Source of the DNA: Tannerella sp.
GTDB lineage: Bacteria > Bacteroidota > Bacteroidia > Bacteroidales > Tannerellaceae
Assembly: GCA_031267935.1 (NCBI GenBank)
Contig: JAIRYD010000021.1
Span: 1-36,646, forward strand
Direction of reading: 5' to 3'
DNA: 36,646 nucleotides
Positions 17,117 to 25,871 of the stretch are shown piece by piece. Made by a program: the position numbers and the translations under genes. Under the pieces are notes generated by a model, which was not told the origin of the DNA, searched no databases, and saw only the letters and a program-made list of their open reading frames with translations. Positions within the stretch are counted from its first letter, which is position 1. Every line of letters starts with the position of its first letter.

Positions 17117-20100
17117 ATGAAATTCAATGATATACTGACAAAACTGTTCGGAAACAAATCCGAACGCGACCTGAAGGAGATTCTTCCTTATGTGAAAAAT
17201 ATAACGGAAACATATCCTTCCATCAAGGCGCTTACAAACGATGAATTGCGTGCTAAAGCGCAGGAAATAAAAATGTACGTGGTGGACTACGTCAAAGAGG
17301 AACGGCAGCGTATCGATGAGTTGCGTAAAGACATCGACGACAAGGAACTGGAAGAGCGCGAAGCCATTTGGGCGGAAGTAGACAGAATCGAATCCAAAAT
17401 CACTGAAAAATTCGAAACCGTGCTCGACGAAATGCTGCCGCAAGTATTTGCCATCATGAAAGATACGGCGCGACGGTTTACCGAGAACGCGCATATCTCC
17501 GTCACGGCAAACGACTTCGACCGCGACCTGGCTATCAATCACGATTTTCTCAAAATTGAAGGCGAGCAGGCCGTATATTTCAACCACTGGATTGCAGGCG
17601 GAAACGAAACAGTCTGGGACATGGTGCATTACGACGTGCAGCTGATCGGCGGCGTAGCCCTTCACAAGGGTAAGATTTCCGAAATGGCGACGGGCGAAGG
17701 GAAAACACTCGTGGCAACCCTGCCCGTATTTCTGAATGCATTGACCGGCAACGGTGTACATATCGTGACGGTCAATGACTATCTCGCCAAACGAGATTCC
17801 GAATGGATGGGACCGCTGTATATGTTCCACGGCCTGTCGGTCGACTGTATTGACAGGCATCACCCCAATTCCGACGAACGCCGCAAGGCTTATAATGCAG
17901 ATATTACGTTCGGTACGAACAACGAATTTGGTTTCGACTATCTGCGCGACAATATGGCCGTCAGCCCGAACGATCTCGTGCAGCGCAAACACAACTATGC
18001 CATTGTAGATGAGGTTGACTCCGTGCTGATCGACGACGCACGTACGCCTTTGATCATCTCCGGTCCCACGGCAAAAGGCGAAGAGCAGTTGTTCGATGAA
18101 TTCCGCTCGAATGTGGAAATCGTCGTCGATGCACAAAGGAAACTGTGTACCAAATTGTTGGTCGAATCCAGAACAAAAATGGCCAGCAACGACAGCAAGG
18201 TACAGGAAGAAGGTTCGCTGCTGCTCTACCGCTCGTTCAAGGGGCTGTCGCGCAATAAGGCGCTGATCAAGTTCCTGAGCGAATCGGGCGTCAAAACCAG
18301 CATGTTGAAAACGGAAGAGTTCTACATGCAGGACAACATGCGCAACATGCACCTTGTCACTGACGAACTCTATTTCGTCATCGACGAGAAAAACAAGAGT
18401 ATTGAACTGACGGACAAGGGCATTGACCTGCTGACGGGAAAATCGGACGATCCCACTTTCTTTGTCCTTCCCGACATTGCATCCGAATTGTCGCAAATCG
18501 ACGCCCAAACGAGCGATGAAACGGAAAGACAGGTAAAAAAAGATGATCTGCTGACGAACTATTCCATTAAGAGCGAGCGTGTCCATACCGTCAACCAGCT
18601 GCTGAAAGCCTACACGCTGTTCGAACGCGACGACGAATATGTCGTGATCGACGGGCAGGTGAAAATCGTCGACGAGCAGACCGGCCGCATCATGGAAGGC
18701 CGTCGCTATTCCGACGGATTGCATCAGGCCATCGAAGCCAAGGAACGCGTGAAAGTCGAAGCCGCCACACAAACGTTTGCAACCATTACGCTGCAAAACT
18801 ATTTCCGTATGTATCATAAGCTTGCAGGCATGACCGGTACCGCCGAAACGGAAGCCGGAGAGTTTTGGAACATCTATAAGCTGGACGTGATTGTGATTCC
18901 GACCAACCGCCAGATTGCGCGTACGGATATGAACGACCGCATCTACAAGACGAAGCGCGAGAAATACAATGCCGTGATCGACGAAATCAGTGCGCTGATT
19001 GCTGCCGGCCGGCCGGTGCTCGTGGGGACAACTTCCGTGGAAATATCGGAATTGCTGAGCCGGATGCTGAACATGCGGAAAATAAAACACAACGTTTTGA
19101 ATGCCAAACTGCACCAGCGCGAAGCCGAGATTGTGGCACAGGCCGGTCAGACGGGTACCGTCACGATCGCCACGAACATGGCCGGCCGTGGTACCGACAT
19201 CAAACTCTCGCCGGAAGTGAAGGCTGCCGGAGGGTTGGCCATCATCGGTACGGAACGTCACGAAAGCCGGCGCGTGGACAGACAGTTACGCGGTCGTGCA
19301 GGCCGCCAGGGCGACCCGGGCACGTCCGTGTTTTTCGTTTCGCTCGAAGACGATCTGATGCGTCTTTTTGCCTCCGAACGGATCGCGGGACTGATGGACA
19401 GAATGGGTTTCAAGGAGGGCGACGTGCTGGAACACAGTATGCTGAGCAAATCCGTGGAACGTGCGCAGAAGAAAGTGGAAGAAAACAATTTCGGCATACG
19501 CAAACGTCTGCTCGAATACGACGACGTCATGAACTCGCAGCGTAACGTGGTGTATACCCGCCGCCGGCATGCGCTGATGGGCGAACGGATCGGACTGGAT
19601 GTGTTGAATACGCTCTACGATTCGACGGCCGCGCTGATGGAACAGTATGCCGAGGGAGGCGATTACGAAGATTTTAAAATGGACCTGTTCCGCACGCTGG
19701 CGATAGAATCGCCTTTCACGATGGAAGAATTCAGGGAAACGAAGTCGAACAAAATGAGCGAAGAACTGTTTGATGAAGTCCTGAAACAATACAAGCGCCG
19801 CCAGGAACGCATGGCGCAGATCGCCCAGCCGGTTATCAGACAGATATATGAAACCCAGGGCTCCATCTACGAAAATATCCGGATTCCGATCACCGACGGC
19901 ATACGGATGTACAACATCGCGTGCAACCTGAAAGAGGCATACGAAACACAGTCGAAAGCGATTGTAAAGTCGTTCCAGAAATCCGTCACGCTGCATACCA
20001 TCGACGAAGCCTGGAAGGAGCATCTGCGTGAAATGGACGAACTGCGCCATTCGGTACAAAACGCAAGCTACGAAAACAAGGACCCGCTGCTTATCTACAA

Positions 20101-20437
20101 GCTGGAATCGTACAATCTGTTCAAAATCATGATTGAAGACATGAACCGGAAAACCGTGTCCATCCTGATGCGCGGACAGATTCCTGCACGTGAAGAAGTG
20201 CAGGTGCGTCAGGCCACTCCCGAACGCCGCGCCGACATGAGCCGTTACCGCACGGAAAAAAGCCAGTTCGGTTCCGACAGGGGCGGCAGTAATCCCCTGC
20301 TGCCCAAGCCGCCGACAGGCCCCCAGCAACCACAGCGCACGGAACCTGTCCGCGCCGAAAAACGCGTCGGACGCAACGATCCCTGTCCTTGCGGAAGCGG
20401 GAAGAAATACAAGAACTGCCACGGGAAAGGCTTGTAA
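17117..20437 (+). CDS. secA: Protein translocase ATPase SecA
   Basis: 1106 residues from the ATG at 17117; an in-frame ATG at 17090 would add nine residues unlike SecA. SecA is the motor that drives preproteins through SecYEG. Visible parts are the Walker A loop ATGEGKT (193-197 for GEGKT), [15 protein letters not shown], the [13 protein letters not shown] helicase box near 298, and the GMTGTAETE and [10 protein letters not shown] motifs of the second ATPase lobe. Also visible are the helical scaffold and the C-terminal zinc-binding SEC-C motif, [18 protein letters not shown]. At 1106 residues it is about 200 longer than E. coli SecA, as usual for Bacteroidota. It seems to be its own transcription unit, followed directly by a repeat array. 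Confidence 0.97.
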   Translation: MKFNDILTKLFGNKSERDLKEILPYVKNITETYPSIKALTNDELRAKAQEIKMYVVDYVKEERQRIDELRKDIDDKELEEREAIWAEVDRIESKITEKFETVLDEMLPQVFAIMKDTARRFTENAHISVTANDFDRDLAINHDFLKIEGEQAVYFNHWIAGGNETVWDMVHYDVQLIGGVALHKGKISEMATGEGKTLVATLPVFLNALTGNGVHIVTVNDYLAKRDSEWMGPLYMFHGLSVDCIDRHHPNSDERRKAYNADITFGTNNEFGFDYLRDNMAVSPNDLVQRKHNYAIVDEVDSVLIDDARTPLIISGPTAKGEEQLFDEFRSNVEIVVDAQRKLCTKLLVESRTKMASNDSKVQEEGSLLLYRSFKGLSRNKALIKFLSESGVKTSMLKTEEFYMQDNMRNMHLVTDELYFVIDEKNKSIELTDKGIDLLTGKSDDPTFFVLPDIASELSQIDAQTSDETERQVKKDDLLTNYSIKSERVHTVNQLLKAYTLFERDDEYVVIDGQVKIVDEQTGRIMEGRRYSDGLHQAIEAKERVKVEAATQTFATITLQNYFRMYHKLAGMTGTAETEAGEFWNIYKLDVIVIPTNRQIARTDMNDRIYKTKREKYNAVIDEISALIAAGRPVLVGTTSVEISELLSRMLNMRKIKHNVLNAKLHQREAEIVAQAGQTGTVTIATNMAGRGTDIKLSPEVKAAGGLAIIGTERHESRRVDRQLRGRAGRQGDPGTSVFFVSLEDDLMRLFASERIAGLMDRMGFKEGDVLEHSMLSKSVERAQKKVEENNFGIRKRLLEYDDVMNSQRNVVYTRRRHALMGERIGLDVLNTLYDSTAALMEQYAEGGDYEDFKMDLFRTLAIESPFTMEEFRETKSNKMSEELFDEVLKQYKRRQERMAQIAQPVIRQIYETQGSIYENIRIPITDGIRMYNIACNLKEAYETQSKAIVKSFQKSVTLHTIDEAWKEHLREMDELRHSVQNASYENKDPLLIYKLESYNLFKIMIEDMNRKTVSILMRGQIPAREEVQVRQATPERRADMSRYRTEKSQFGSDRGGSNPLLPKPPTGPQQPQRTEPVRAEKRVGRNDPCPCGSGKKYKNCHGKGL

Positions 20438-20475
20438 GGGGAGCCGGAGGTAAAAGATTCAAGATTTAAGGTTTT

Positions 20476-20811
20476 GTAGCCCGCGGCTTTTGTAGTGTAG
20501 CCCGCGGCTTTTGTAGTGTAGCCCGCGGCTTTTGTAGTGTAGCCCGAAGCTTTTGTAGTGTAGCCCGAAGCTTTTGTAGTGTAGCCCGAAGCTTTTGTAG
20601 TGTACTCCGAAACTTCCGGAGCGTGCTCCGGAACTTCCGGAGCGTGCTCCGAAACTTCCGGAGCGTGCTCCGAAACTTCCGGAGCGTGCTCCGAAACTTC
20701 CGGAGCGTGCTCCGAAGCTTCCGGAGTGTGCTCCGAAACTTCCGGAGTGTGCTCCGAAACTTCCGGAGCGTACTCCGAAGCTTCCGGAGCGTAGCCCGCG
20801 GCTTCCGCGCT
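20476..20811. repeat. 21-bp tandem array, sixteen units
   Basis: Sixteen head-to-tail units of exactly 21 bases begin 39 bases after secA. The first six read close to GTAGCCCGCGGCTTTTGTAG plus T. Units 7-15 read close to GTGCTCCGAAACTTCCGGAG plus C. The last unit is a hybrid of the two. In the second type GCTCCG and CGGAGC pair both within and across units, making a chain of hairpins. The period equals that of the array at 621-830, and the CCCG..GG.TT core is similar. Heptapeptide frames on both strands are a by-product of the 21-base period. Confidence 0.9.
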
Positions 20812-20865
20812 AAAGCCGGAATGTGTCTGATTGTCAGTCGGAATGTTCATGGTTTCCGGTTTCCG

Positions 20866-20964
20866 GTCAGTTCAGTTCATCGTTCAAAGTTGATCGTTCA
20901 TCGTTCAAAGTTGATCGTTGATCGTTCAAAGTGGATCGTTCAAAGTGGATCGTTGATCGTTCAT
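20866..20964. repeat. GATCGTTCA-type short repeat cluster
   Basis: Repeated words GATCGTTCA, TCATCGTTCA and AAAGT(T/G) alternate over about 100 bases. On the other strand they read GAACGATGAAC and GAACGATCAACG, the same vocabulary as the elements at 25269-25364 and 36291-36399. With the 21-bp array, this fills most of the 736-base gap between secA and the porin. The remaining bases up to 21030 hold nothing I recognise. Confidence 0.7.
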
Positions 20965-21034
20965 ATTCGTGTCCGGCAAAGGCGGGTGACAATCAGTAGG
21001 TATTTGGGGGTGCATGAATCGCTATTTGTCGGTA

Positions 21035-21065
21035 TTGGAGGATGGGGCGGGAGGGCGTATCTTTG
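21035..21065 (+). promoter_or_regulatory. Promoter of the porin-imelysin-cytochrome operon
   Basis: TTG at 21035-21037 and TATCTTTG at 21058-21065 are 20 bases apart, a good match to the Bacteroidota pattern. The leader would be about 100 nt. I saw no convincing Fur box, although iron control is expected from the gene content. Confidence 0.6.
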
Positions 21066-21173
21066 CGGGCGAAATAATGTGTGTCTTTGCCGCGTTTTTT
21101 CACTGTGGCGTGCGTGCGTGCATTGCCGCCGGCGGTGGCCGGGGGGCGTACATTAATTATATATGGATAAAAA

Positions 21174-22481
21174 GTGATGAAAGATATGAGGATTGTTCTG
21201 GTGATCGTGTTTTCGGTCGTGTGTCGTGCCGTGCCGGCGCAGGAGGCTGTGCGGGCGGAGGTGGGCGACAGTCTCGTGCCGCGTCCGGCGCTGACGCTGG
21301 GGGGCTACGGGGAGGTGGCGTATACGCGCAATTTCTACAGCGGCAGCCCGTTTCGCTACATGAAGCCGGAGTCGCAGAAGGATGCGCCCGGTCACGGACG
21401 GTTCGACATGCCGCACGTGGTGTTCTTCGCGGGCTACGATTTCGGGCGCGGCTGGCGCATGAGTTCGGAGATAGAGTTTGAACACGGGGGCACCGAGTCG
21501 GCCATGGAAGTGGAGGCGGAGGAGGGCGGCGAGTACGAGCAGGAGGTCGAACGCGGCGGCGAAGTCGTGCTCGAACAGTTCTGGATCGAGAAGACGATCA
21601 GCCGCGGGCTGAACATTCGCGCCGGACATCTGATCGTGCCGGTGGGACTGACGAACGGCAATCATCTGCCGACGCAGTTTTTCACCGTCTACCGCCCCGA
21701 AGGCGAGCGCACGATCCTGCCCTGCACGTGGCACGAAACGGGCATCAGTCTGTGGGGACGGCTGGGCGCGTGGCGCTACGAGGCGATGCTTCTCCCGGCG
21801 CTCGACTCCGAACTGTTCGGCAGCGACCGCTGGATCGGCAATGCTTCGGCCTCGCCCTACGAATTCCGGATCGCCAACAGGTATGCGGGTGCACTGCGCG
21901 TCGACAACTACTCCGCGCCCGGCCTGCGGATGGGCGTGAGCGTCTACTACGGCGAAAGTTTCCGCAACAGTCTGATGCCTTCTTATGCCGAAAAATACGA
22001 CCGCGTGAAAGGCGCCGTAAGCATCGGCAGCTTCGATTTCGAATACCGCGGCCGCGCACTGACGGCTCGCGGATATTTCGACTACGGTCATCTGAGCGAC
22101 GCCATGAACATCTACGCCTACAACCGCAGCCTGCCCAACCAGTCGCCCTCGCCGCGCACCGCCGTCGCCTCCGCCGCCCTCGCTTCGGGCGTGGAAGCCG
22201 GATACGACGTCTTTACCTTCGTGCCCGCCCTGGCCGCGCGGCACGCCGGAATGTATCTCTTCGGACGCTACGAATACTACGACTCGATGTACGAAACGCC
22301 CGGCGGCATGCCGGACGAAAAATGGTGCGCACGACAGCGTATCGTCGTCGGACTGAACTACTTTCCGACAGGCGACGTCGTGGTCAAGGCCGAATACGGC
22401 GTCTCGCTGCTCGAAGCGCCCTTCAACCACGAACCCGGCCTCTCCATCGGCATCGCCTATGCCGGCTTCTTCACCCGATAA
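21174..22481 (+). CDS. Outer membrane porin (OprO/OprP-like)
   Basis: 435 residues with a signal peptide (about 1-23). The mature part begins LTLGGYGEVAYTRNFY, and further strands follow the porin pattern, such as IEFEHGG, EQFWIEKTISRGLNIRAGHLIVPVGLTNGNHLP and the last strand GLSIGIAYAGFFTR ending in aromatic-x-Arg. It resembles the phosphate-selective porin O/P superfamily, which in Bacteroidota covers barrels of many specificities. An acidic insert at about 114-130 (EVEAEEGGEYEQEVERGGE) probably forms a surface or pore loop and could attract cations. It is first in an operon with an imelysin and a di-heme cytochrome, so the cargo is more likely to be metal-related than phosphate. That is inference. 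Confidence 0.8.
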   Translation: MMKDMRIVLVIVFSVVCRAVPAQEAVRAEVGDSLVPRPALTLGGYGEVAYTRNFYSGSPFRYMKPESQKDAPGHGRFDMPHVVFFAGYDFGRGWRMSSEIEFEHGGTESAMEVEAEEGGEYEQEVERGGEVVLEQFWIEKTISRGLNIRAGHLIVPVGLTNGNHLPTQFFTVYRPEGERTILPCTWHETGISLWGRLGAWRYEAMLLPALDSELFGSDRWIGNASASPYEFRIANRYAGALRVDNYSAPGLRMGVSVYYGESFRNSLMPSYAEKYDRVKGAVSIGSFDFEYRGRALTARGYFDYGHLSDAMNIYAYNRSLPNQSPSPRTAVASAALASGVEAGYDVFTFVPALAARHAGMYLFGRYEYYDSMYETPGGMPDEKWCARQRIVVGLNYFPTGDVVVKAEYGVSLLEAPFNHEPGLSIGIAYAGFFTR

Positions 22482-22502
22482 CAAACACAACACAATAATT
22501 AA

Positions 22503-23678
22503 ATGTACACACAAATGAAAACATTCAAACTCACCCTCTCCATGCTGCTCGCCGCCATGCTGGCCGGCAGCGCCGTTTCCTGCAGCGACGACGGCGAAGA
22601 AATCAACCCTCTTGAAGAAAAGGACGCCGCCCTCGCCCCCGTTATCCCGCAGTACGTAAACAACACCGTCATCGTGACCTACAAAGCGCTCGCCGACGCC
22701 ACCATCGACCTCTGCGAATCGCTGCTCGAACTGCGCGAAGACAAAACCCAGGCACGCCTCGAAGCCGCCGCCGCCGCGTGGATCACCACACGCGTCTACT
22801 GGGAACGAAGCGAAGCCTTCCTCTTCGGCGCCGTGGCCGACTTCGGAATAGATCCCCATATCGACACCTGGCCGCTCGACGAACCCGCCTTCGTCAACAC
22901 CCTGAACAGCGCCGGCTTCATCGAAAGCATGTCGGGCGACGACGGCGACGTCTGGGTGGCCGAACACCTGGGCTACTCGCTGCTCGGCTTCCACGGCATC
23001 GAATACATCCTCTTCGAACAGGGACACGCCAAAAACGTCGCCTCCATCACCGACAGCGAACTGATCTACGCCACCGCCGTCGGCGGCGACCTGCGCAACC
23101 AGTGCATCCGCCTCGAAGCCTCGTGGGCCGGCATCGACAACGTCACCGCCTTCAAACGCGACCTGATCGAAGACCTCGAACTCGTCATCATGCCCACCAA
23201 CAGCACCATCTCCTACGGCGAAAACATGCTCGCCGCCGGACAGCCCGGCAGCACCTACCGCACCGTCACCGACGCCGCCGTAGCCATCCTCGAAGGATGC
23301 CTCACCATCTCCACCGAAGTAGGCGAAGTGAAAATCGGCACCTCGTACAACAAGGAAGACGAAGACTACATCGAATCGCCCTACAGCTACAACTCGAAAA
23401 CAGACTTCATCGACAACATCCAAAGCATCGCGAACGCCTACCTCGGCGGCGCCGACGAAACACGGCGAGGCCCCTCCGTCAGCGACTACGTGAAAGCCAA
23501 AGACGCTTCGCTCGACGAAAAAGTGCGCACCTCCATCCTCGAGGCCATCGCCAAAATCGACGCCATACCCCATCCCTTCGCCATCAACTACGCCTCCCCG
23601 CAAGCCGGACAGGCCATGGACGCCTGCGCCGAACTGACCGCCGCCCTCGAAGAAGCAAAAACACTGCTGCAGCAGTAA
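22503..23678 (+). CDS. Imelysin-family (IrpA/peptidase M75-like) lipoprotein
   Basis: 391 residues, or 387 from the second ATG at 22515. The lipobox AVSC places the acylated Cys at about residue 27. The imelysin marks are VYWERSEAFLFG near residues 97-108 and the GFHGIEYILF segment containing GxHxxE, the family's conserved metal-site-like motif. The late NAYLGG and SDYVKAKD segments are also typical. Although named after a peptidase, most imelysin-like proteins are thought to take part in iron acquisition. It lies between a porin (21 bases upstream) and a di-heme cytochrome (27 bases downstream), an arrangement comparable to the imelysin and thiol-oxidoreductase clusters of proteobacteria. 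Codons are strongly C-ending. Confidence 0.88.
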   Translation: MYTQMKTFKLTLSMLLAAMLAGSAVSCSDDGEEINPLEEKDAALAPVIPQYVNNTVIVTYKALADATIDLCESLLELREDKTQARLEAAAAAWITTRVYWERSEAFLFGAVADFGIDPHIDTWPLDEPAFVNTLNSAGFIESMSGDDGDVWVAEHLGYSLLGFHGIEYILFEQGHAKNVASITDSELIYATAVGGDLRNQCIRLEASWAGIDNVTAFKRDLIEDLELVIMPTNSTISYGENMLAAGQPGSTYRTVTDAAVAILEGCLTISTEVGEVKIGTSYNKEDEDYIESPYSYNSKTDFIDNIQSIANAYLGGADETRRGPSVSDYVKAKDASLDEKVRTSILEAIAKIDAIPHPFAINYASPQAGQAMDACAELTAALEEAKTLLQQ

Positions 23679-23705
23679 ACCCCTCACACCTTTCTACTGA
23701 AAAAA

Positions 23706-25208
23706 ATGAAAAAAAGCAACCTCCCTCTCATCTGTCTGCTCGCCGCCGCCCTCACCGCATGTGAAAGCGGCGGCAGCGGCAGCGGACCCGAACCACTGCC
23801 CGACAACCTGTCGGAAGAATACTATGCCGGCGGCAAACTGGGCACCGTATTCAACCGCACGCCCTTCGCCTACCAGCTGCCCGCACCCGCCGTCGAGGAA
23901 CAGGGCCTCGCCTACGACTTCCAGCTCGGCGAAGCCTTCTTCGAAAAAGAATTCAACACCAATCAGACCGGCACCCGCCGGGGACTCGGACCCGTCTCCG
24001 TACGCAGCTCCTGCATCACCTGCCATCCCGGATACGGACACGGCAAACGCATGGACCGCTACCGCGCCAACGACTTCGGCAACGGATACCTGCTGGTCGT
24101 CACCGACGAAAACGACAACTACGTCTCCACCCTCACCGGCATGCCGCAGCTACAGGCCGTCGCTCCCTTCCTCCCCCCCATAGACGAAACAGGCATACGG
24201 ATCGAATGGAAACAGCACGTGGACGAATACGGCAACACCTTCCCCGACGGAGAAAAATACAACCTCACCTATCCCGACGTCACCATCCCGCGCGAATCAT
24301 TCCACGTCCCCATGCCCGACTTCTACAAAGTACGCCTGGAAGCCACCATCGGCATCTACGGCACAGGACTGATCGACGCCATCCCCGACGACTCCCTGCT
24401 CGCCCAGTACACCCGCGAAAAAAACCTCGGACTCCCCCTGAACGACGCCAAATACCAGCCCGAAAACTTCATCCGCGAAGCCGACGGAACCGCACACCCC
24501 GGACGGTATACCTACGGACTCACACGCGGCACGCTGCAAAACGGACCCGGCGCCAACGCCATCTGGAACATCACCAACGTCACACGCTCCAACCGGCGCT
24601 ATCACTACATCACCGACGCCTACGCCCGCGCCATGGCACAGCACGAAAACGTCCGACAGACCCTCGGCAAAGACGAAGCCACGATCTACGCCGAACTCAT
24701 GTCCACCGAACTGCCCGTCGAAATGAGCGACGAAGACTACGTCGAATTCATGGTCTGGCATCGCGGACTGGCCGTCCCCGCCGCACGCGACCTCGACGAC
24801 CCCGACGTGCAGAAAGGACGTACCGCCTTCCACGAAATCGGCTGCACGCTCTGCCACCGGCCGGCATGGACCACCGGCGACGACCGGTATACCGGCGACC
24901 CGCTCGTAGCCGGCAAACTGCCGCGCTACCCGAACCAGAAAATATGGCCCTACACCGACCTCCTCCAGCACCGCCTCGAAATGGTCAACGACATCCGCAC
25001 CGGATGGTGCCGCACAACACCCCTCTGGGGACGGGGACTCTCCGAACAGTGCACCGGCGCCGCCGAACATCTGCACGACATGCGCGCACGCAACTACACC
25101 GAAGCCATCATGTGGCACGGCGGCGACGCAAAAAACGCAAAAGAAAAATTCCGCAGCCTCACGAAAGAAGAACGCGACGCCATCCTGCGATTCCTCGAAT
25201 CAATCTGA
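23706..25208 (+). CDS. Di-heme cytochrome c / di-heme oxidoreductase (DUF1111-type) lipoprotein
   Basis: 500 residues with a lipobox LTAC (Cys about 19). Two c-type heme sites are visible: CITCH at residues 103-107 and CTLCH at 380-384. The C-terminal part carries the family block PLWGRGLSEQ, HLHDMRARNYTEAIMWHGG and then ERDAILRFLESI. It resembles the MauG-like or thiol-oxidoreductase di-heme proteins often found beside imelysins. It would act at the periplasmic or outer face of the envelope as an electron carrier, peroxidase or metal reductase/oxidase. The sequence does not decide which. It is the last gene of the operon and is followed by a strong terminator. Confidence 0.88.
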   Translation: MKKSNLPLICLLAAALTACESGGSGSGPEPLPDNLSEEYYAGGKLGTVFNRTPFAYQLPAPAVEEQGLAYDFQLGEAFFEKEFNTNQTGTRRGLGPVSVRSSCITCHPGYGHGKRMDRYRANDFGNGYLLVVTDENDNYVSTLTGMPQLQAVAPFLPPIDETGIRIEWKQHVDEYGNTFPDGEKYNLTYPDVTIPRESFHVPMPDFYKVRLEATIGIYGTGLIDAIPDDSLLAQYTREKNLGLPLNDAKYQPENFIREADGTAHPGRYTYGLTRGTLQNGPGANAIWNITNVTRSNRRYHYITDAYARAMAQHENVRQTLGKDEATIYAELMSTELPVEMSDEDYVEFMVWHRGLAVPAARDLDDPDVQKGRTAFHEIGCTLCHRPAWTTGDDRYTGDPLVAGKLPRYPNQKIWPYTDLLQHRLEMVNDIRTGWCRTTPLWGRGLSEQCTGAAEHLHDMRARNYTEAIMWHGGDAKNAKEKFRSLTKEERDAILRFLESI

Positions 25209-25228
25209 CGCCACAACGCTCCACAAAA

Positions 25229-25268
25229 AGGCTCCGGTCGGTATATTTCCGACCGGAGCCTCTCTTTC
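25229..25268 (+). terminator. Strong intrinsic terminator after the di-heme gene
   Basis: A perfect 13-bp stem, AGGCTCCGGTCGG (25229-25241) with CCGACCGGAGCCT (25249-25261), has a 7-base loop and a T-rich tail (CTCTTTCT). It begins 20 bases after the stop codon. Confidence 0.9.
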
Positions 25269-25364
25269 TATACTGTGCGCGGCAAGGTTTTGTGAACGAT
25301 GAACTATGAACTATGAACGATGAATCCGGTCATCGTTCATCGTTCATCGTTCATCGTTAAACTG
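25269..25364. repeat. Interspersed GAACGATGAAC element, copy at 25.3 kb
   Basis: It starts TATACTGTGCGCG, continues through iterated TGAAC(G/T)A words, and has a palindromic centre: GAACGATGA (25315-25323) pairs with TCATCGTTC (25330-25338) around ATCCGG. It ends CGTTAAACT. The copy at 36291-36399 has the same start, centre and end. It lies between the convergent di-heme and queF genes. Confidence 0.8.
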
Positions 25365-25400
25365 TACATATCAAATCCGGACCGTTTTCGGACGCAACGC

Positions 25401-25868
25401 TCAGTCCTCCCGATTCGCAAGCAGCCGCCGTTCGGCCCATCCCTCGTATTTCGTGCCGGAACGGCCGTAATTGCAGTAAGGATGAATGCTGATGCCGCCG
25501 CGAGGCACGAAAAGACCGGTCACCTCGATGTATTTCGGCTCCATCAACCGGATAAGATCGTTCATGATCAGATTGACGCAGTCTTCATGAAAAGCGCCGT
25601 GGTTCCGAAAACCGAACAGATACAGCTTCAGACTTTTACTCTCCACCATGCGCAGGTCGGGAATGTAGTCGATCCGTATGGTCGCAAAGTCGGGCTGCCC
25701 CGTGATCGGGCACAGACTCGTAAACTCCGGACAGTTGAACCGCACGCGGTAGTCGCGTGCCGGATGCTTGTTGGCAAACGTTTCCAGCACTTCCGGCGCA
25801 TAATCCGATTTATATTCGACCCTGCGTCCCAGCGCCTCCAGTCTGTCTTCAGTACATTTCGCCGTCAT
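25401..25868 (-). CDS. queF: NADPH-dependent preQ0 reductase QueF
   Basis: 155 residues from the ATG at 25868; a GTG one codon earlier is also in frame. QueF reduces the nitrile of preQ0 to the amine of preQ1 in queuosine synthesis. This is the short unimodular type. The catalytic Cys is in [12 protein letters not shown] (C53), and the QueF motif [20 protein letters not shown] follows, with the Glu and His that bind substrate. The end, [14 protein letters not shown], is also typical. It starts at the stop of the GH57 gene with almost no gap, so it probably rides on the glycogen operon although it has no clear metabolic link to it. Confidence 0.95.
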   Translation of the reverse strand: MTAKCTEDRLEALGRRVEYKSDYAPEVLETFANKHPARDYRVRFNCPEFTSLCPITGQPDFATIRIDYIPDLRMVESKSLKLYLFGFRNHGAFHEDCVNLIMNDLIRLMEPKYIEVTGLFVPRGGISIHPYCNYGRSGTKYEGWAERRLLANRED

Positions 25869-25871
25869 CAC

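Noticed and set aside
16994-19261. 755-codon minus-strand frame opposite secA
   Set aside because: A shadow of secA codon usage; composition is rich in Phe, His, Val and Arg without any domain.
20476-20811. CRISPR array
   Set aside because: Units are contiguous with no spacers between repeats, and no cas gene is present.
20245-20850. Minus-strand frame with APEVSEH heptads
   Set aside because: Produced by the 21-bp array and the antisense of the secA end; no export signal or sorting signal.
22778-23764. 328-codon Arg/His-rich frame over the imelysin gene
   Set aside because: Out-of-frame reading of a GC-rich gene; the imelysin frame has the lipobox and GxHxxE motif.
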